The translations under genes and the position numbers were made by a program. A model generated the notes under the pieces. That model had not been told where the DNA came from and did no database searches. It saw only the letters and a program-made list of their open reading frames with translations. DNA of 64,000 nucleotides from NCBI RefSeq assembly GCF_019278465.1, contig NZ_CP058983.1, forward strand, positions 496,001-560,000, read 5' to 3'. Positions 58,301 to 62,522 of this stretch are shown in pieces (within the stretch, counting starts at the first letter, position 1; each line of letters begins with the position of its first letter). The DNA is from Tenacibaculum sp. AHE14PA. Lineage in GTDB: Bacteria; Bacteroidota; Bacteroidia; Flavobacteriales; Flavobacteriaceae.

Positions 58301-61300
58301 GGTTGCTGATCTACGGCTGCTGTTAATGTTAACTCATCTGGCTGTGTGATTGTTACATCTCCTAAATCTATTACACAAGTTGTTCCGCCATCTACTTCTC
58401 TAATAAAAACATCATAAGTATCTGCAGCTAAACCTACAACTCTGTAAGGGTTGTCTGCTGTAAAAGACCAAGTAGTTCCGCCATCTACAGAATATTCAAA
58501 ACTTGTGCCTATAACATTACTTGCTCCTATAGTAATACTACCATTATCAGAACCAAAACATTCACTATCTGAAGTTGCTCTTATGTCTCCAGAAAAAGCA
58601 TTTCCTCCTGCAACAGTTACCGGAATATCTGTTCTACAATTTCCGAAATAATTTACTCTTACTGAATGTGCTCCCACTGCTACCTCAGTAAAAACGTTTG
58701 CATTTGCACCTGTTTGTACTACTGTACCGTCTAAGGTATAGGTGTATGAAGCATCAAATGGAGTTATTGTTATACTTCCTTCTCCTTCACAATTATATAC
58801 TACAGTTTGATTAAATGTTGGTGCACCCGGAATTGGGTCTATAACCACATCGGCTAAATCTCTTGGACACCCGTTAGCATCTTCTACTCTAATATTATAA
58901 GTTCCTGCTGCTAAATTAATTACTGGATTACTTGTTGCTGGGTCATAAGTTGCATCTGTATCTAATTTATAATAAAAAGTATACACTCCTGTACCCCCTG
59001 TTGGATCTGTAAAACTTATAGTACCTTGTATCGTATTACCGTTAGCATCACAACTGTGATCGGTATGTGTTGTGCTACCACCTGTTAATGCAGCTGGTTC
59101 TTGAATTTCAATATTTTCGATATCATATATACATTGATATCCTGTTTTTGATGCTCTAACTCTTACTGTATAAGATGGGTTTGCTGCAAGGTTAGAAAAC
59201 ACACCTGTTGCGGTCCAATTAGCACCTGCATCTATGCTGTATTCAAATGTGTACCCTAAATCTGCACCATTAATACTTACCGCTATTTGTCCGTCCGTTA
59301 AACCATTACACGAAATATCGGTTGTATTGGTTGTAAATTGAACTTCAGGTTCTACAACAACTGTAGCAGTTGCTGTTGTAGCACAATTATTACTATCTGT
59401 TACTTGAAAAGTATACGTCCCTTCATTTCCGTTTGCTACATTATACGTTGATCCTGCAATAGCTACAGGCGTTGTTACTGAAGCAGGAGCTGAAATAAGT
59501 GAAATATTATAAGTTAAACCTGGTAATAAGGTTCCTCCGCCTGGGGTTAACGTAATAATACCATCGGAAGATCCATCCACACATGAAATATTTTTTGTGG
59601 TGGTTGCTGTTAAAGTAACTGGTGGTGGTTTATTTATGATACGTGTTTCTTGCGCTGTACAACCATCTACTGTAGTTATAGTGGTTACAAAAGTACCTCC
59701 GTCATTAAAGTCAAAAGTTTGGCTATTGTTTGCTATGAAACCACCTGAATTAGCTGCGAGAACTCCATCTCTTGTAATTTCATAAGAATACCCTCCTGGT
59801 ACTCCACTAATACTTGCTGTTATTTGTATAACGTCATCTGAACAATTAAGAGTTCCTTGGGTTACATTTAATTGTATAGGTGGTGATTGTATGTTAATAT
59901 TTTCTTGTGTATAGGTACATGAACCTGCTGGTGCACCTATTAAACGAATTGATAAATCATAATCTCCAGCATCAGTTATTGAAAAAGTAGCATTTGTTGA
60001 AAATGGTTCATTAAAACCTCCTGGGCCTGTTAAACTATATTCGTAACCATCAGGAACATTTGTAATAGCTATACTACCTGGTGTATTACAAACAATATCT
60101 TGTGTAGTTATTGTTGGATTTAACGTAGCCTTATATACATTAAAGTAATAAGTTTGCGGACATCGACCATCGTATAGTACTTCTAAGCGATATTCACCTT
60201 CAGTATCAAAATTCTTATCTAATTCTGCACCAATATTTGTCCATGCACAATCTGTATCTATATTAGCACATCCTTCTACTGCTTCAACAGTACAAGTAGC
60301 TACATCATCTAATTTAAACCAATTAACTGTAGTTGAACCTGTAAATGGTAAGTTTATATCTACAGAGCTATTAATTCCACATAAATAAATTTCTGCTAAT
60401 TCAAACCCATTACATTCAGGTAAAACTTGTGATGCAAAAGGTGCTAAAGGATTTGGTTCATCATTAAAACTAACAACCTCTATTATTTCAGGTTTTGTTA
60501 AACAACCTAATGACGTTGTTTTAATTACTCTATAAAAACCTGCTGTTGATATAATTTGTGTTTGATTTGAACCTGGAGTCATAGAAACACCACGGACATT
60601 AATATCTTCTTGATCTGTTGTACTTAGACTACTAACATCTTCCCATAAATAAGTATCGAAACCACTACCTGCAATTAAGTTTAAATTAGCTGCACACAAT
60701 ATTTCTGTTCTTCTAAAGTCACAACCACTTATATCTACTAAAAAATTAGAAGTACCTACAACTCCAAAATTACAACTATCAAGACCAGCAAAGCTTTCTT
60801 CTCCATTAACACGAGGTGCTCCACCTATATCACTCCCATAATTTGCAAATGCTTGATTTTCTATAATATTAGTACATACATCTCTTAGTTGATTACAATC
60901 ACTTACTACCTGAACTTTTATTTTTATGTCGTAAAACTCTCCACCTTCCTCTACAAGATTATCTGGAATTTCGAATATTAAACGCCCCCTAAATCCATTA
61001 CCTGCTGATGGTAGCTCATAATTATTTAAAATATCTGTTCGTGTACTTTCTAATTCCGCGGGTAAGATTAAATCTGCTGGTAAAAAATCAACATTTTTTG
61101 GTAACACATCTATAATCTCTGTATTTGTTGCACCATCTGTTCCTACATTTTGAAAACGTATATTATAAAAAAGTTCAGAGCCTAAACCAACCGATGCCCC
61201 TGAAATATCATTACCTGCAGCATCCTCAATTGTTTTAATTAATTGAACTTTTGGTTCTATAATTTCAACTGTCATTGCATTTAAGAATGGAAAATAGGCA

Positions 61301-62481
61301 TCCTGAGCTGTTGTAAACCTAAGATCAATTGAGCTCTGTCCATTACCGATAACCGAATTTGAAGGATTACTTAGGTTAAATAAATCAACATCAAAGCCTA
61401 AAGTATTTGTACTTCTTGGTGCTCTATTATTAACAAAATTATTAAATTTGGTTATAGAACTATTAAAAAAGTTATTAGTTTGGTTATTGTTACCTGTAGT
61501 TATGTCTACATAGTTGTTTGATTGATTTAATATTTGAAAACTATCCCCAACAAAAGGCTTATCACCTTCTAAGGCTGCCGTTAGTAACTGAACCCTAACA
61601 GGACCTGAAGGAATTGTAGTAAATCCAGAAAATGTTACATCTGTACTTACAACTCCATCAATAGTAGAAAAACCATCAAATAACGAAATATTTTTACTCG
61701 ATTGCCCTTCATTTTCATAAATAATAACTAAAACCCAACCTGCTGAAGAACCTAGTCGTTGACCAACTGAATCTTGCCCTAGAGTAGCTTTAATATTCGC
61801 TCCAAAATAATCTCCATTATAATTAGTTCCTAATGATTGCACTATTGAAGTCACATCACTATAACATACGTAAGGCAATTGAGTAGCTTCTCCATCATCA
61901 TAAAGTACAGTTCCTGTTATATCTTGATACGGTTGACCAGGAGCTTTAAATTTCATGGTATTAAAATCACCATCTCTAGTGTTTATAGCAGCAGACTCAT
62001 CACTCCATTCATCATATGGATAAATAGAAGCCCAGTATAAACCTGCATATACAACTCTTGAACAACTAGGTAGGTTAAGTGTAGACATACTTGATGAAAA
62101 AGTAGTATTATTCCCAGGAATACCTAAATCATCATCAATATCAATATAGCCTAACTCGAAATCAGTGTTACTATTTCCTCCAAAATTAAAATCATCGTTA
62201 GGTCCAATAAAATTAAACCTTGAATCATCTATACTTAATATATTATTACCAACAAAGGTTATATTACCTCTAACATTAATCCCACCAACACCTAATCTGT
62301 TGGTAAAAGGAGTATCTGCTTTTTTATTAGCTTTAGATATCTCCTGAATTCTAGATGCTTTTTTTACTTCTAACTTAAATTCATTTGATACTCTTGAGTC
62401 ATCGAATAAGTTAAGTTTCTCTTGGGAAAAAGTAATATTGGCAAAAAATAAAATTAGTACTATAAGTATTTTTTTCATCAT
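40351..62481 (-). CDS. sprB: Giant SprB-like surface adhesin, T9SS type B cargo (7,376 aa)
   Basis: A 22.1-kb gene for a secreted protein of roughly 0.75 MDa (estimate). In order: signal peptide (MMKKILIVLILFFANITFSQ); N-terminal head (about 25-600, with RVVYAGLYWASIY and a conserved-domain stretch ELFYNIRFQNVGTDGATNT); dozens of SprB-type Ig-like modules (pattern TCNGxxNGxI ... GGTxPYTYxL ... GLxxGTYTVTVTDxNGC, with a Cys at each end, perhaps disulfide-linked); an embedded lectin-like domain (about 1450-1624); repeat block B (about 1630-3440); repeat block A (about 4263-6228); a final type B sorting domain. SprB is the mobile adhesin of gliding in F. johnsoniae (6,497 aa); the sprD-B-F order supports this identity. 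Glide function is inferred. Confidence 0.9.
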   Translation of the reverse strand: MMKKILIVLILFFANITFSQEKLNLFDDSRVSNEFKLEVKKASRIQEISKANKKADTPFTNRLGVGGINVRGNITFVGNNILSIDDSRFNFIGPNDDFNFGGNSNTDFELGYIDIDDDLGIPGNNTTFSSSMSTLNLPSCSRVVYAGLYWASIYPYDEWSDESAAINTRDGDFNTMKFKAPGQPYQDITGTVLYDDGEATQLPYVCYSDVTSIVQSLGTNYNGDYFGANIKATLGQDSVGQRLGSSAGWVLVIIYENEGQSSKNISLFDGFSTIDGVVSTDVTFSGFTTIPSGPVRVQLLTAALEGDKPFVGDSFQILNQSNNYVDITTGNNNQTNNFFNSSITKFNNFVNNRAPRSTNTLGFDVDLFNLSNPSNSVIGNGQSSIDLRFTTAQDAYFPFLNAMTVEIIEPKVQLIKTIEDAAGNDISGASVGLGSELFYNIRFQNVGTDGATNTEIIDVLPKNVDFLPADLILPAELESTRTDILNNYELPSAGNGFRGRLIFEIPDNLVEEGGEFYDIKIKVQVVSDCNQLRDVCTNIIENQAFANYGSDIGGAPRVNGEESFAGLDSCNFGVVGTSNFLVDISGCDFRRTEILCAANLNLIAGSGFDTYLWEDVSSLSTTDQEDINVRGVSMTPGSNQTQIISTAGFYRVIKTTSLGCLTKPEIIEVVSFNDEPNPLAPFASQVLPECNGFELAEIYLCGINSSVDINLPFTGSTTVNWFKLDDVATCTVEAVEGCANIDTDCAWTNIGAELDKNFDTEGEYRLEVLYDGRCPQTYYFNVYKATLNPTITTQDIVCNTPGSIAITNVPDGYEYSLTGPGGFNEPFSTNATFSITDAGDYDLSIRLIGAPAGSCTYTQENINIQSPPIQLNVTQGTLNCSDDVIQITASISGVPGGYSYEITRDGVLAANSGGFIANNSQTFDFNDGGTFVTTITTVDGCTAQETRIINKPPPVTLTATTTKNISCVDGSSDGIITLTPGGGTLLPGLTYNISLISAPASVTTPVAIAGSTYNVANGNEGTYTFQVTDSNNCATTATATVVVEPEVQFTTNTTDISCNGLTDGQIAVSINGADLGYTFEYSIDAGANWTATGVFSNLAANPSYTVRVRASKTGYQCIYDIENIEIQEPAALTGGSTTHTDHSCDANGNTIQGTISFTDPTGGTGVYTFYYKLDTDATYDPATSNPVINLAAGTYNIRVEDANGCPRDLADVVIDPIPGAPTFNQTVVYNCEGEGSITITPFDASYTYTLDGTVVQTGANANVFTEVAVGAHSVRVNYFGNCRTDIPVTVAGGNAFSGDIRATSDSECFGSDNGSITIGASNVIGTSFEYSVDGGTTWSFTADNPYRVVGLAADTYDVFIREVDGGTTCVIDLGDVTITQPDELTLTAAVDQQPTCSGPPTGTIIATASGGVPPYEFSIDDGATWQSSNIFNDVPGRVTDYIVMIRDSRNCNECGCTSNLFENGSFEQPTRATRGFNQRDEDDVPGWDTTDPSNTIEIWYNNFQGVPAKEGVAFAELNSRNPGSLFQEYCTQPGDEINWSVSHRGRSGVDVATVKIGDDLATAGIVETMTDGNSAWGDYSGTYTVPVGQSTTVIAFDAFSTATGSLSVGNFIDDVKITILRNNCVPVNVSIQEPDAVEFTVTPETCYNGNNGTLTVNVTGGNDDYLFSIDNGATWETPDVTTPNQYVFSNLTEGTYNVTVQDGLGCTIPPIAATINAPIDATVATTNQTCNALGQIAITPTGGDGNYQYVVTPIAPTVGSVITSTTSPIDVAAGSYTVSVRDQNGAVGFCEYTEDITITRIADPTIVATETQPDCSGDTGSVSIAISNGTADYTTTITLQGAPGTVQTSGPSSDVSISFNALADGTYDIVTTDANGCSDTAEITIAAPNPLSGTAAQSQDYTCAQLGEITVENVTGGTAPYTYTLSDGTTSTAFTTDTVTFDYTFEDLTDGTYTITITDANSCSLALAPITISPLPTAPTLTSAVTYNCDGTGTITISPFDASYTYTLNTGTPVVQNGANANIFTNVPAGNYTVSVAYGSDCTIDATNIDVLADQEFTAQVTDQSNPVCIDDTNGSIEITAAFPSVAPTSFEYSLDGGTNWNPAATNPFIIPNLEDDTYNILVRPSGATTDCNITLAPVTLSDPSVINVAATVTKLITCDADPTLDGATISIDGVTSGGNGGPYTYELFDDNAGVPGTSVQTSAPFTDIDTAGDYWVIAIDAEGCTSTPVLVNVPDAILVTFTVAPEVCYNATSNNGTLTVTILTGNGNYLYSLDGGTTTQTSNIFTDLTDGTYDVTVTDGFNCAATVTGTVINPQLTATVVTTNETCNDGTINITPSGGDGNYVYALVTSGTTPGSGDFNTTAPTTITAGTWDLYVRDQNGTGTPSCEFTQEITITRIADPTIVATETQPDCSGDTGSVSIAISNGTADYTTTITLQGAPGTVQTSGPSSDVSVSFNGLADGTYDIVTTDANGCSDTAQITIAAPNPLSGDSIESQIYTCTQLGEITVENVTGGTAPYTYTLSDGTTSTAFTTTNDTYTFTDLTDGTYTVTITDVNTCSFTVTPDIIIAPLPTAPTLTSAVTYNCDGTGVITISPFDASYTYTLNTGTPVVQNGANANIFTNVPVGNYTVTVDYGSDCEIDATNIDVLDNQEFRASVTAQTNPVCIGDTNGTIEVTAYFPAPTTLPADFEYSLDGGTNWNPAATNPFTIPNLAEGTHNISVRPDNSSPAACNITLAPVTLSDPSVINVAATVTKQITCDADPTLDGATITITPTTSGGNGGPYTYELFDDNAGAPGVLTQTGAPFTDIDTAGDYWVVAIDAESCRSTPFQVNVPDAILVTFTVTPEVCYNSTSNNGTLTVNILTGNGNYLYSLDGGTTTQTSNIFTDLTDGTYDVTVTDGFECTATVAGTVINPQIDATIATTNEHCNALGQISITPTGGDGNYQYVVTPIAPTAGAVITSTTSPIDVAAGTYTVSVRDQNGAVGFCEYTEDVTITRIADPTIVATETQPDCSGDTGSVSIAITDGTADYTTTITLQGAPGTVQTSGPSSDVSISFSALADGTYDILTTDANGCSDTAEITIAAPNALSGTAAQSQDYTCAQLGEITVENVTGGTAPYTYTLSDGTTATTFTTDTVTFDHIFEDLTDGTYTVTITDANSCSFTVTPNIIIAPLPTAPTLTSAVTYNCDGTGVITISPFDASYTYTLNTGTPVVQNGANANIFTNVPVGNYTVTVDYGSDCEIDATNIDVLDNQEFRASVTAQTNPVCIGDTNGTIEVTAYFPAPTTLPADFEYSLNGGTTWNPAATNPFTIPNLEDVTYNIVVRPTGATTDCNITLAPVTLSDPSVINVAATVTKQITCDADPTLDGATITITPTTSGGNGGPYTYELFDDNAGAPGVLTQTGAPFTDIDTAGDYWVVAIDAESCRSTSVMVTVLPRQTIVFTATPQCYDGANGIIDLDVTNGNGTYEYSLDGTNFTPFAPANATTFSITGLSSIAYTVTIRDIAGCTETANVTINDALVASAIPTDISCVDGQILLNPTGGSGTYVFSAVPDGNAAGAFSATNPIVIAAGAAGTYDVYVQDDAGCEYIIQDVIVNAITPVAITATPNQPTCNGDLGSIDGVITANTGQAPYTITITNSAAVLVETISNFSGSNFSFNNLPAETYTVEITDALGCTDTITPAIELVDPPAIVMDIQDVLPATCVVDPANTGFDFINIDPTDYLPNTLQYSIDNGATWIDFTSTGGEVRNLNSGDVIFPTLRTIDGSGNQLCFVANGRFEVAFNVSGLIVDPVANPGNCAVGFSVTVEALGGGSTSVFEFAINSPSGWVGPDALNNGTMGEADRTYTFTGLTPGLSYEFFVRDTKGTADPADDCIERNNEDLYVDYNPTVPITSVVNSQSCFGLDAGEITFTIDNTSLDLSNNFTWTLYERDPITNVGSTVSAAYTNQPQTGFADITVTGLSEGVYYIILTNNTGTCDFGSQDATINPGTQISADLSVVSNITCSTNGVVRLDNVTGGTAPYTYTVATANNFTIANATVVGNTIEFGYADVTDTTLDVTNITVTITDSNGNSCATTVGPVDLTVSQPPVIIYTEPNSCDANKTITVRVNSGTGPYQFSVDGGTFSSAIALDGGSGYAEFIAQNLTPGNHVITVRDANGCTVDTNADIQPDLEYEVNLTKNLTCDTVTPANEAATYEIDNITGSGSYTYEINGAVSGNVVPAGTALPATPFVFSTAIADEYTITITDTVEGCTNTKVFTVAPAVVPAFTTAVTDATCNGGANGSIAVAVTAGLTPLTYSIVKTDLPALGAGLASWDAASNSFINVPAGTYTVTVTGDNGCSTDEPGILVEDNPLLTVNAPTPVQFGCTTANDVNNATLSINALDGSGVSGGTTVYSTVELYHDVSGNNSVDNLSNTTDDVLVNSLTITGTTYEFSISDVAGGSYYVRIVDSANCEAVSTSTVINAFDPITDIDIDSVKDIDCQDGENIEVKTSTDIAGVDYQITAGPAGYTLPAVQAVAAGTDPATFTDLPTGSYTITATHPVTGCVFTKTYTVGTAPDFTVIANNPQATCFGDNGGSIDISFDASTTYGGVYDYEVLDTSGNSLAIPITGTGISGVTTETITGLLAGTYYVEITMTDTPFCTEPTNQFTINQPTAVISVTGVVNPGVSCTGIADATITATGADGFGGYTYQLEETLTPNVAIVGYDFATNGTNNVFTGLAAGNYTIRVRDVNDCEGTSVNVEVADPIAVSFTAVDTDNACDTNVDGSILVTAAGGTGSYTYVLTNSGGTEIANTGVIATTTHTFNNLTADTYTVSVTDSNGCAQQAPIDVIISEDLIFTLDETKNLTCNAPMAAEVVIEVASGSGTYTYEITGPSATVGSGTAFTSPLTFNPTVVGTYTVTITDTGANPNCSVTRTIDIAEGLVPAFTTAVTDATCNGGANGSIAVAVTAGLTPLTYSIVKTDLPALGAGLASWDAASNSFINVPAGTYTVTVTGDNGCSTDEPGILVEDNPLLTVNAPTPVQFGCTTANDVNNATLSINALDGSGVSGGTTVYSTVELYHDVSGNNSVDNLSNTTDDVLVNSLTITGTTYEFSISDVAGGSYYVRIVDSANCEAVSTSTVINAFDPITDIDIDSVKDIDCQDGENIEVKTSTDIAGVDYQITAGPAGYTLPAVQAVAAGTDPATFTDLPTGSYTITATHPVTGCVFTKTYTVGTAPDFTVIANNPQATCFGDNGGSIDISFDASTTYGGVYDYEVLDTSGNSLAIPITGTGISGVTTETITGLLAGTYYVEITMTDTPFCTEPTNQFTINQPTAVISVTGVVNPGVSCTGIADATITATGADGFGGYTYQLEETLTPNVAIVGYDFATNGTNNVFTGLAAGNYTIRVRDVNDCEGTSVNVEVADPIAVSFTAVDTDNACDTNVDGSILVTAAGGTGSYTYVLTNSGGTEIANTGVIATTTHTFNNLTADTYTVSVTDSNGCAQQAPIDVIISEDLIFTLDETKNLTCNAPMAAEVVIEVASGSGTYTYEITGPSATVGSGTAFTSPLTFNPTVVGTYTVTITDTGANPNCSVTRTIDIAEGLVPAFTTAVTDATCNGGANGSIAVAVTAGLTPLTYSIVKTDLPALGAGLASWDAASNSFINVPAGTYTVTVTGDNGCSTDEPGILVEDNPLLTVNAPTPVQFGCTTANDVNNATLSINALDGSGVSGGTTVYSTVELYHDVSGNNSVDNLSNTTDDVLVNSLTITGTTYEFSISDVAGGSYYVRIVDSANCEAVSTSTVINAFDPITDIDIDSVKDIDCQDGENIEVKTSTDIAGVDYQITAGPAGYTLPAVQAVAAGTDPATFTDLPTGSYTITATHPVTGCVFTKTYTVGTAPDFTVIANNPQATCFGDNGGSIDISFDASTTYGGVYDYEVLDTSGNSLAIPITGTGISGVTTETITGLLAGTYYVEITMTDTPFCTEPTNQFTINQPTAVISVTGVVNPGVSCTGIADATITATGADGFGGYTYQLEETLTPNVAIVGYDFATNGTNNVFTGLAAGNYTIRVRDVNDCEGTSVNVEVADPIAVSFTAVDTDNACDTNVDGSILVTAAGGTGSYTYVLTNSGGTEIANTGVIATTTHTFNNLTADTYTVSVTDSNGCAQQAPIDVIISEDLIFTLDETKNLTCNAPTAAEVVIEVASGSGTYTYEITGPSATVGSGTAFTSPLTFNPTVVGTYTVTITDTGANPSCDVTRTIEIEAATLPSFTASVITDNICNGASNGAIRVTAIDNGISPLTYTILPNVGTFDATTNTFEGLPADTYIITATGANGCTFDVTETVNENPIIDISGAVTVTDFDCAVGTNTTNNATISVDTTGAGGTGDFVRAIFVYDNNTPADTSDDITQDSGVFNFTITNEAGGEVTVTVFDSNNCADSATRTIAPFARITTVTITADRAIDCNEGEDILATYTSTLPIANVEYRLYDNTSNTLLETRAVDGDFVTLLPTGVYRIEVENTDTNCVFTEFYTVNDAPVFDLIIDNIQRACFNGTASVDVSFNPTSPYSGDYTYEVFNVGGVTTGITGAGVGTTATTITGLAAGNYYVTISMIDTPFCSPESNPFEIVQPTVDLTLSEELTYIKCTPTDSGEVSLTAVGGWGVYEYQLEKTGEVSPIQSFSNNAVITGLTAGDYTATVRDANNCIEAITFTLEDGIPITGTFTVTPNVCIDESTATISVDAVGGQLQAGTPLLSYTYILEYPDGTRTASQSSNTFTNLPAGIGYYVLVADGYSCDGRVGPIDIVDPTEVVASADIIEVITCNRAEAVVEVSGTGGTGPYEFSTDGINFIAANATPNHRFDLPAGEHQIYVRDNEACISDAITVRVNPYTDVTATLDVSSAFITCNGDANGVLIANAQDGFGNYEYQLVDENDVEIRTWQSDNSFTGLGVGTYKINVRSTNAAGEVCSTVTGEYTIAEPIALTGTAVATQNVSCFGGSTGIITAQGFEGNGGYEYNIISVPANPLYPADKFVTNGVFENLPAATYYVTIKDVIGCTIVPPIEVVITEPDALQIGLNSVTQQTCLNDPSPIITVDVQGGTQPYFISINNVEIATPYNTGTISLGAAEGIEDDTVYVISVRDSGGGCPSVALPAITTDEAIDLDLTVDWEYTCPVGNIIVAIVADQYKNNMSYTLYDGAGSAVATNTTGEFVDVAAGNGYTVTATNTISNCAQSSSDSIDIEDIQALTMFIDDSQKNKLIANVDFGLPPYNFTVDGVDYGEENEFTILQTKDYTITVTDARGCQVTITIRGVYVTITVLNLFTPDGDGTNDFWYPLEVEPYHNIKVYIFDRYARKIVNYQGVVQGWDGTYEGKPLPAGDYWYTIYFNELSGEEKKLMGHFTLYR
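40354..40626 (-). other. T9SS type B C-terminal sorting domain of the giant adhesin
   Basis: The last 91 residues (LNLFTPDGDGTNDFWYPLE, IKVYIFDRYARKI, GWDGTYEGKPLPAGDYWYTI, MGHFTLYR) are the CHU_C/gliding-motility-type domain that directs export through the type IX secretion system. Confidence 0.93.
43799..49694 (-). repeat. Block A: 2.98 tandem copies of a 1,980-bp in-frame unit
   Basis: Copies lie at 43799-45778, 45779-47758 and 47759-49694 (last one 44 bp short). The unit is 660 codons, about eight SprB-type modules. Reading the copies side by side I saw only two differences: G versus A at 43813, and G at 43967 versus A in the other copies (Thr versus Met in NAP(T/M)AAEVV). Even synonymous positions agree, so the amplification or homogenisation is recent. 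Confidence 0.95.
52170..57590 (-). repeat. Block B: three diverged tandem copies of a 1.80-kb in-frame unit
   Basis: Equivalent positions recur at offsets of 1,803 bp (52228 to 54031) and 1,800 bp (54031 to 55831). Copies, in protein order, are about 57590-55770, 55770-53970 and 53970-52170, each about 600 residues. Unlike block A they differ at many residues. The third copy matches the first in some stretches and the second in others. Confidence 0.88.
57610..58130 (-). other. Embedded lectin/CBM-like beta-sandwich domain in the adhesin
   Basis: About 170 residues between SprB modules lack the module pattern and instead read NLFENGSFEQP, VPGWDTTDPSNTIEIWYN, GVAFAELNSRN, FQEYC, SVSHRGRSGVDV, GTYTVPVGQSTTVIAFDA and SVGNFIDDVKI. 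This resembles galactose-binding-type jelly rolls (DUF642/CBM-like: NGSFE..., P-GW, GN-IDDV). A cysteine-rich link NECGC precedes it. Carbohydrate binding is inferred. Confidence 0.65.
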
Positions 62482-62522
62482 CTTTTCTCGGGGATTAATT
62501 GCTTTGGGGGCTTACAAATTAA

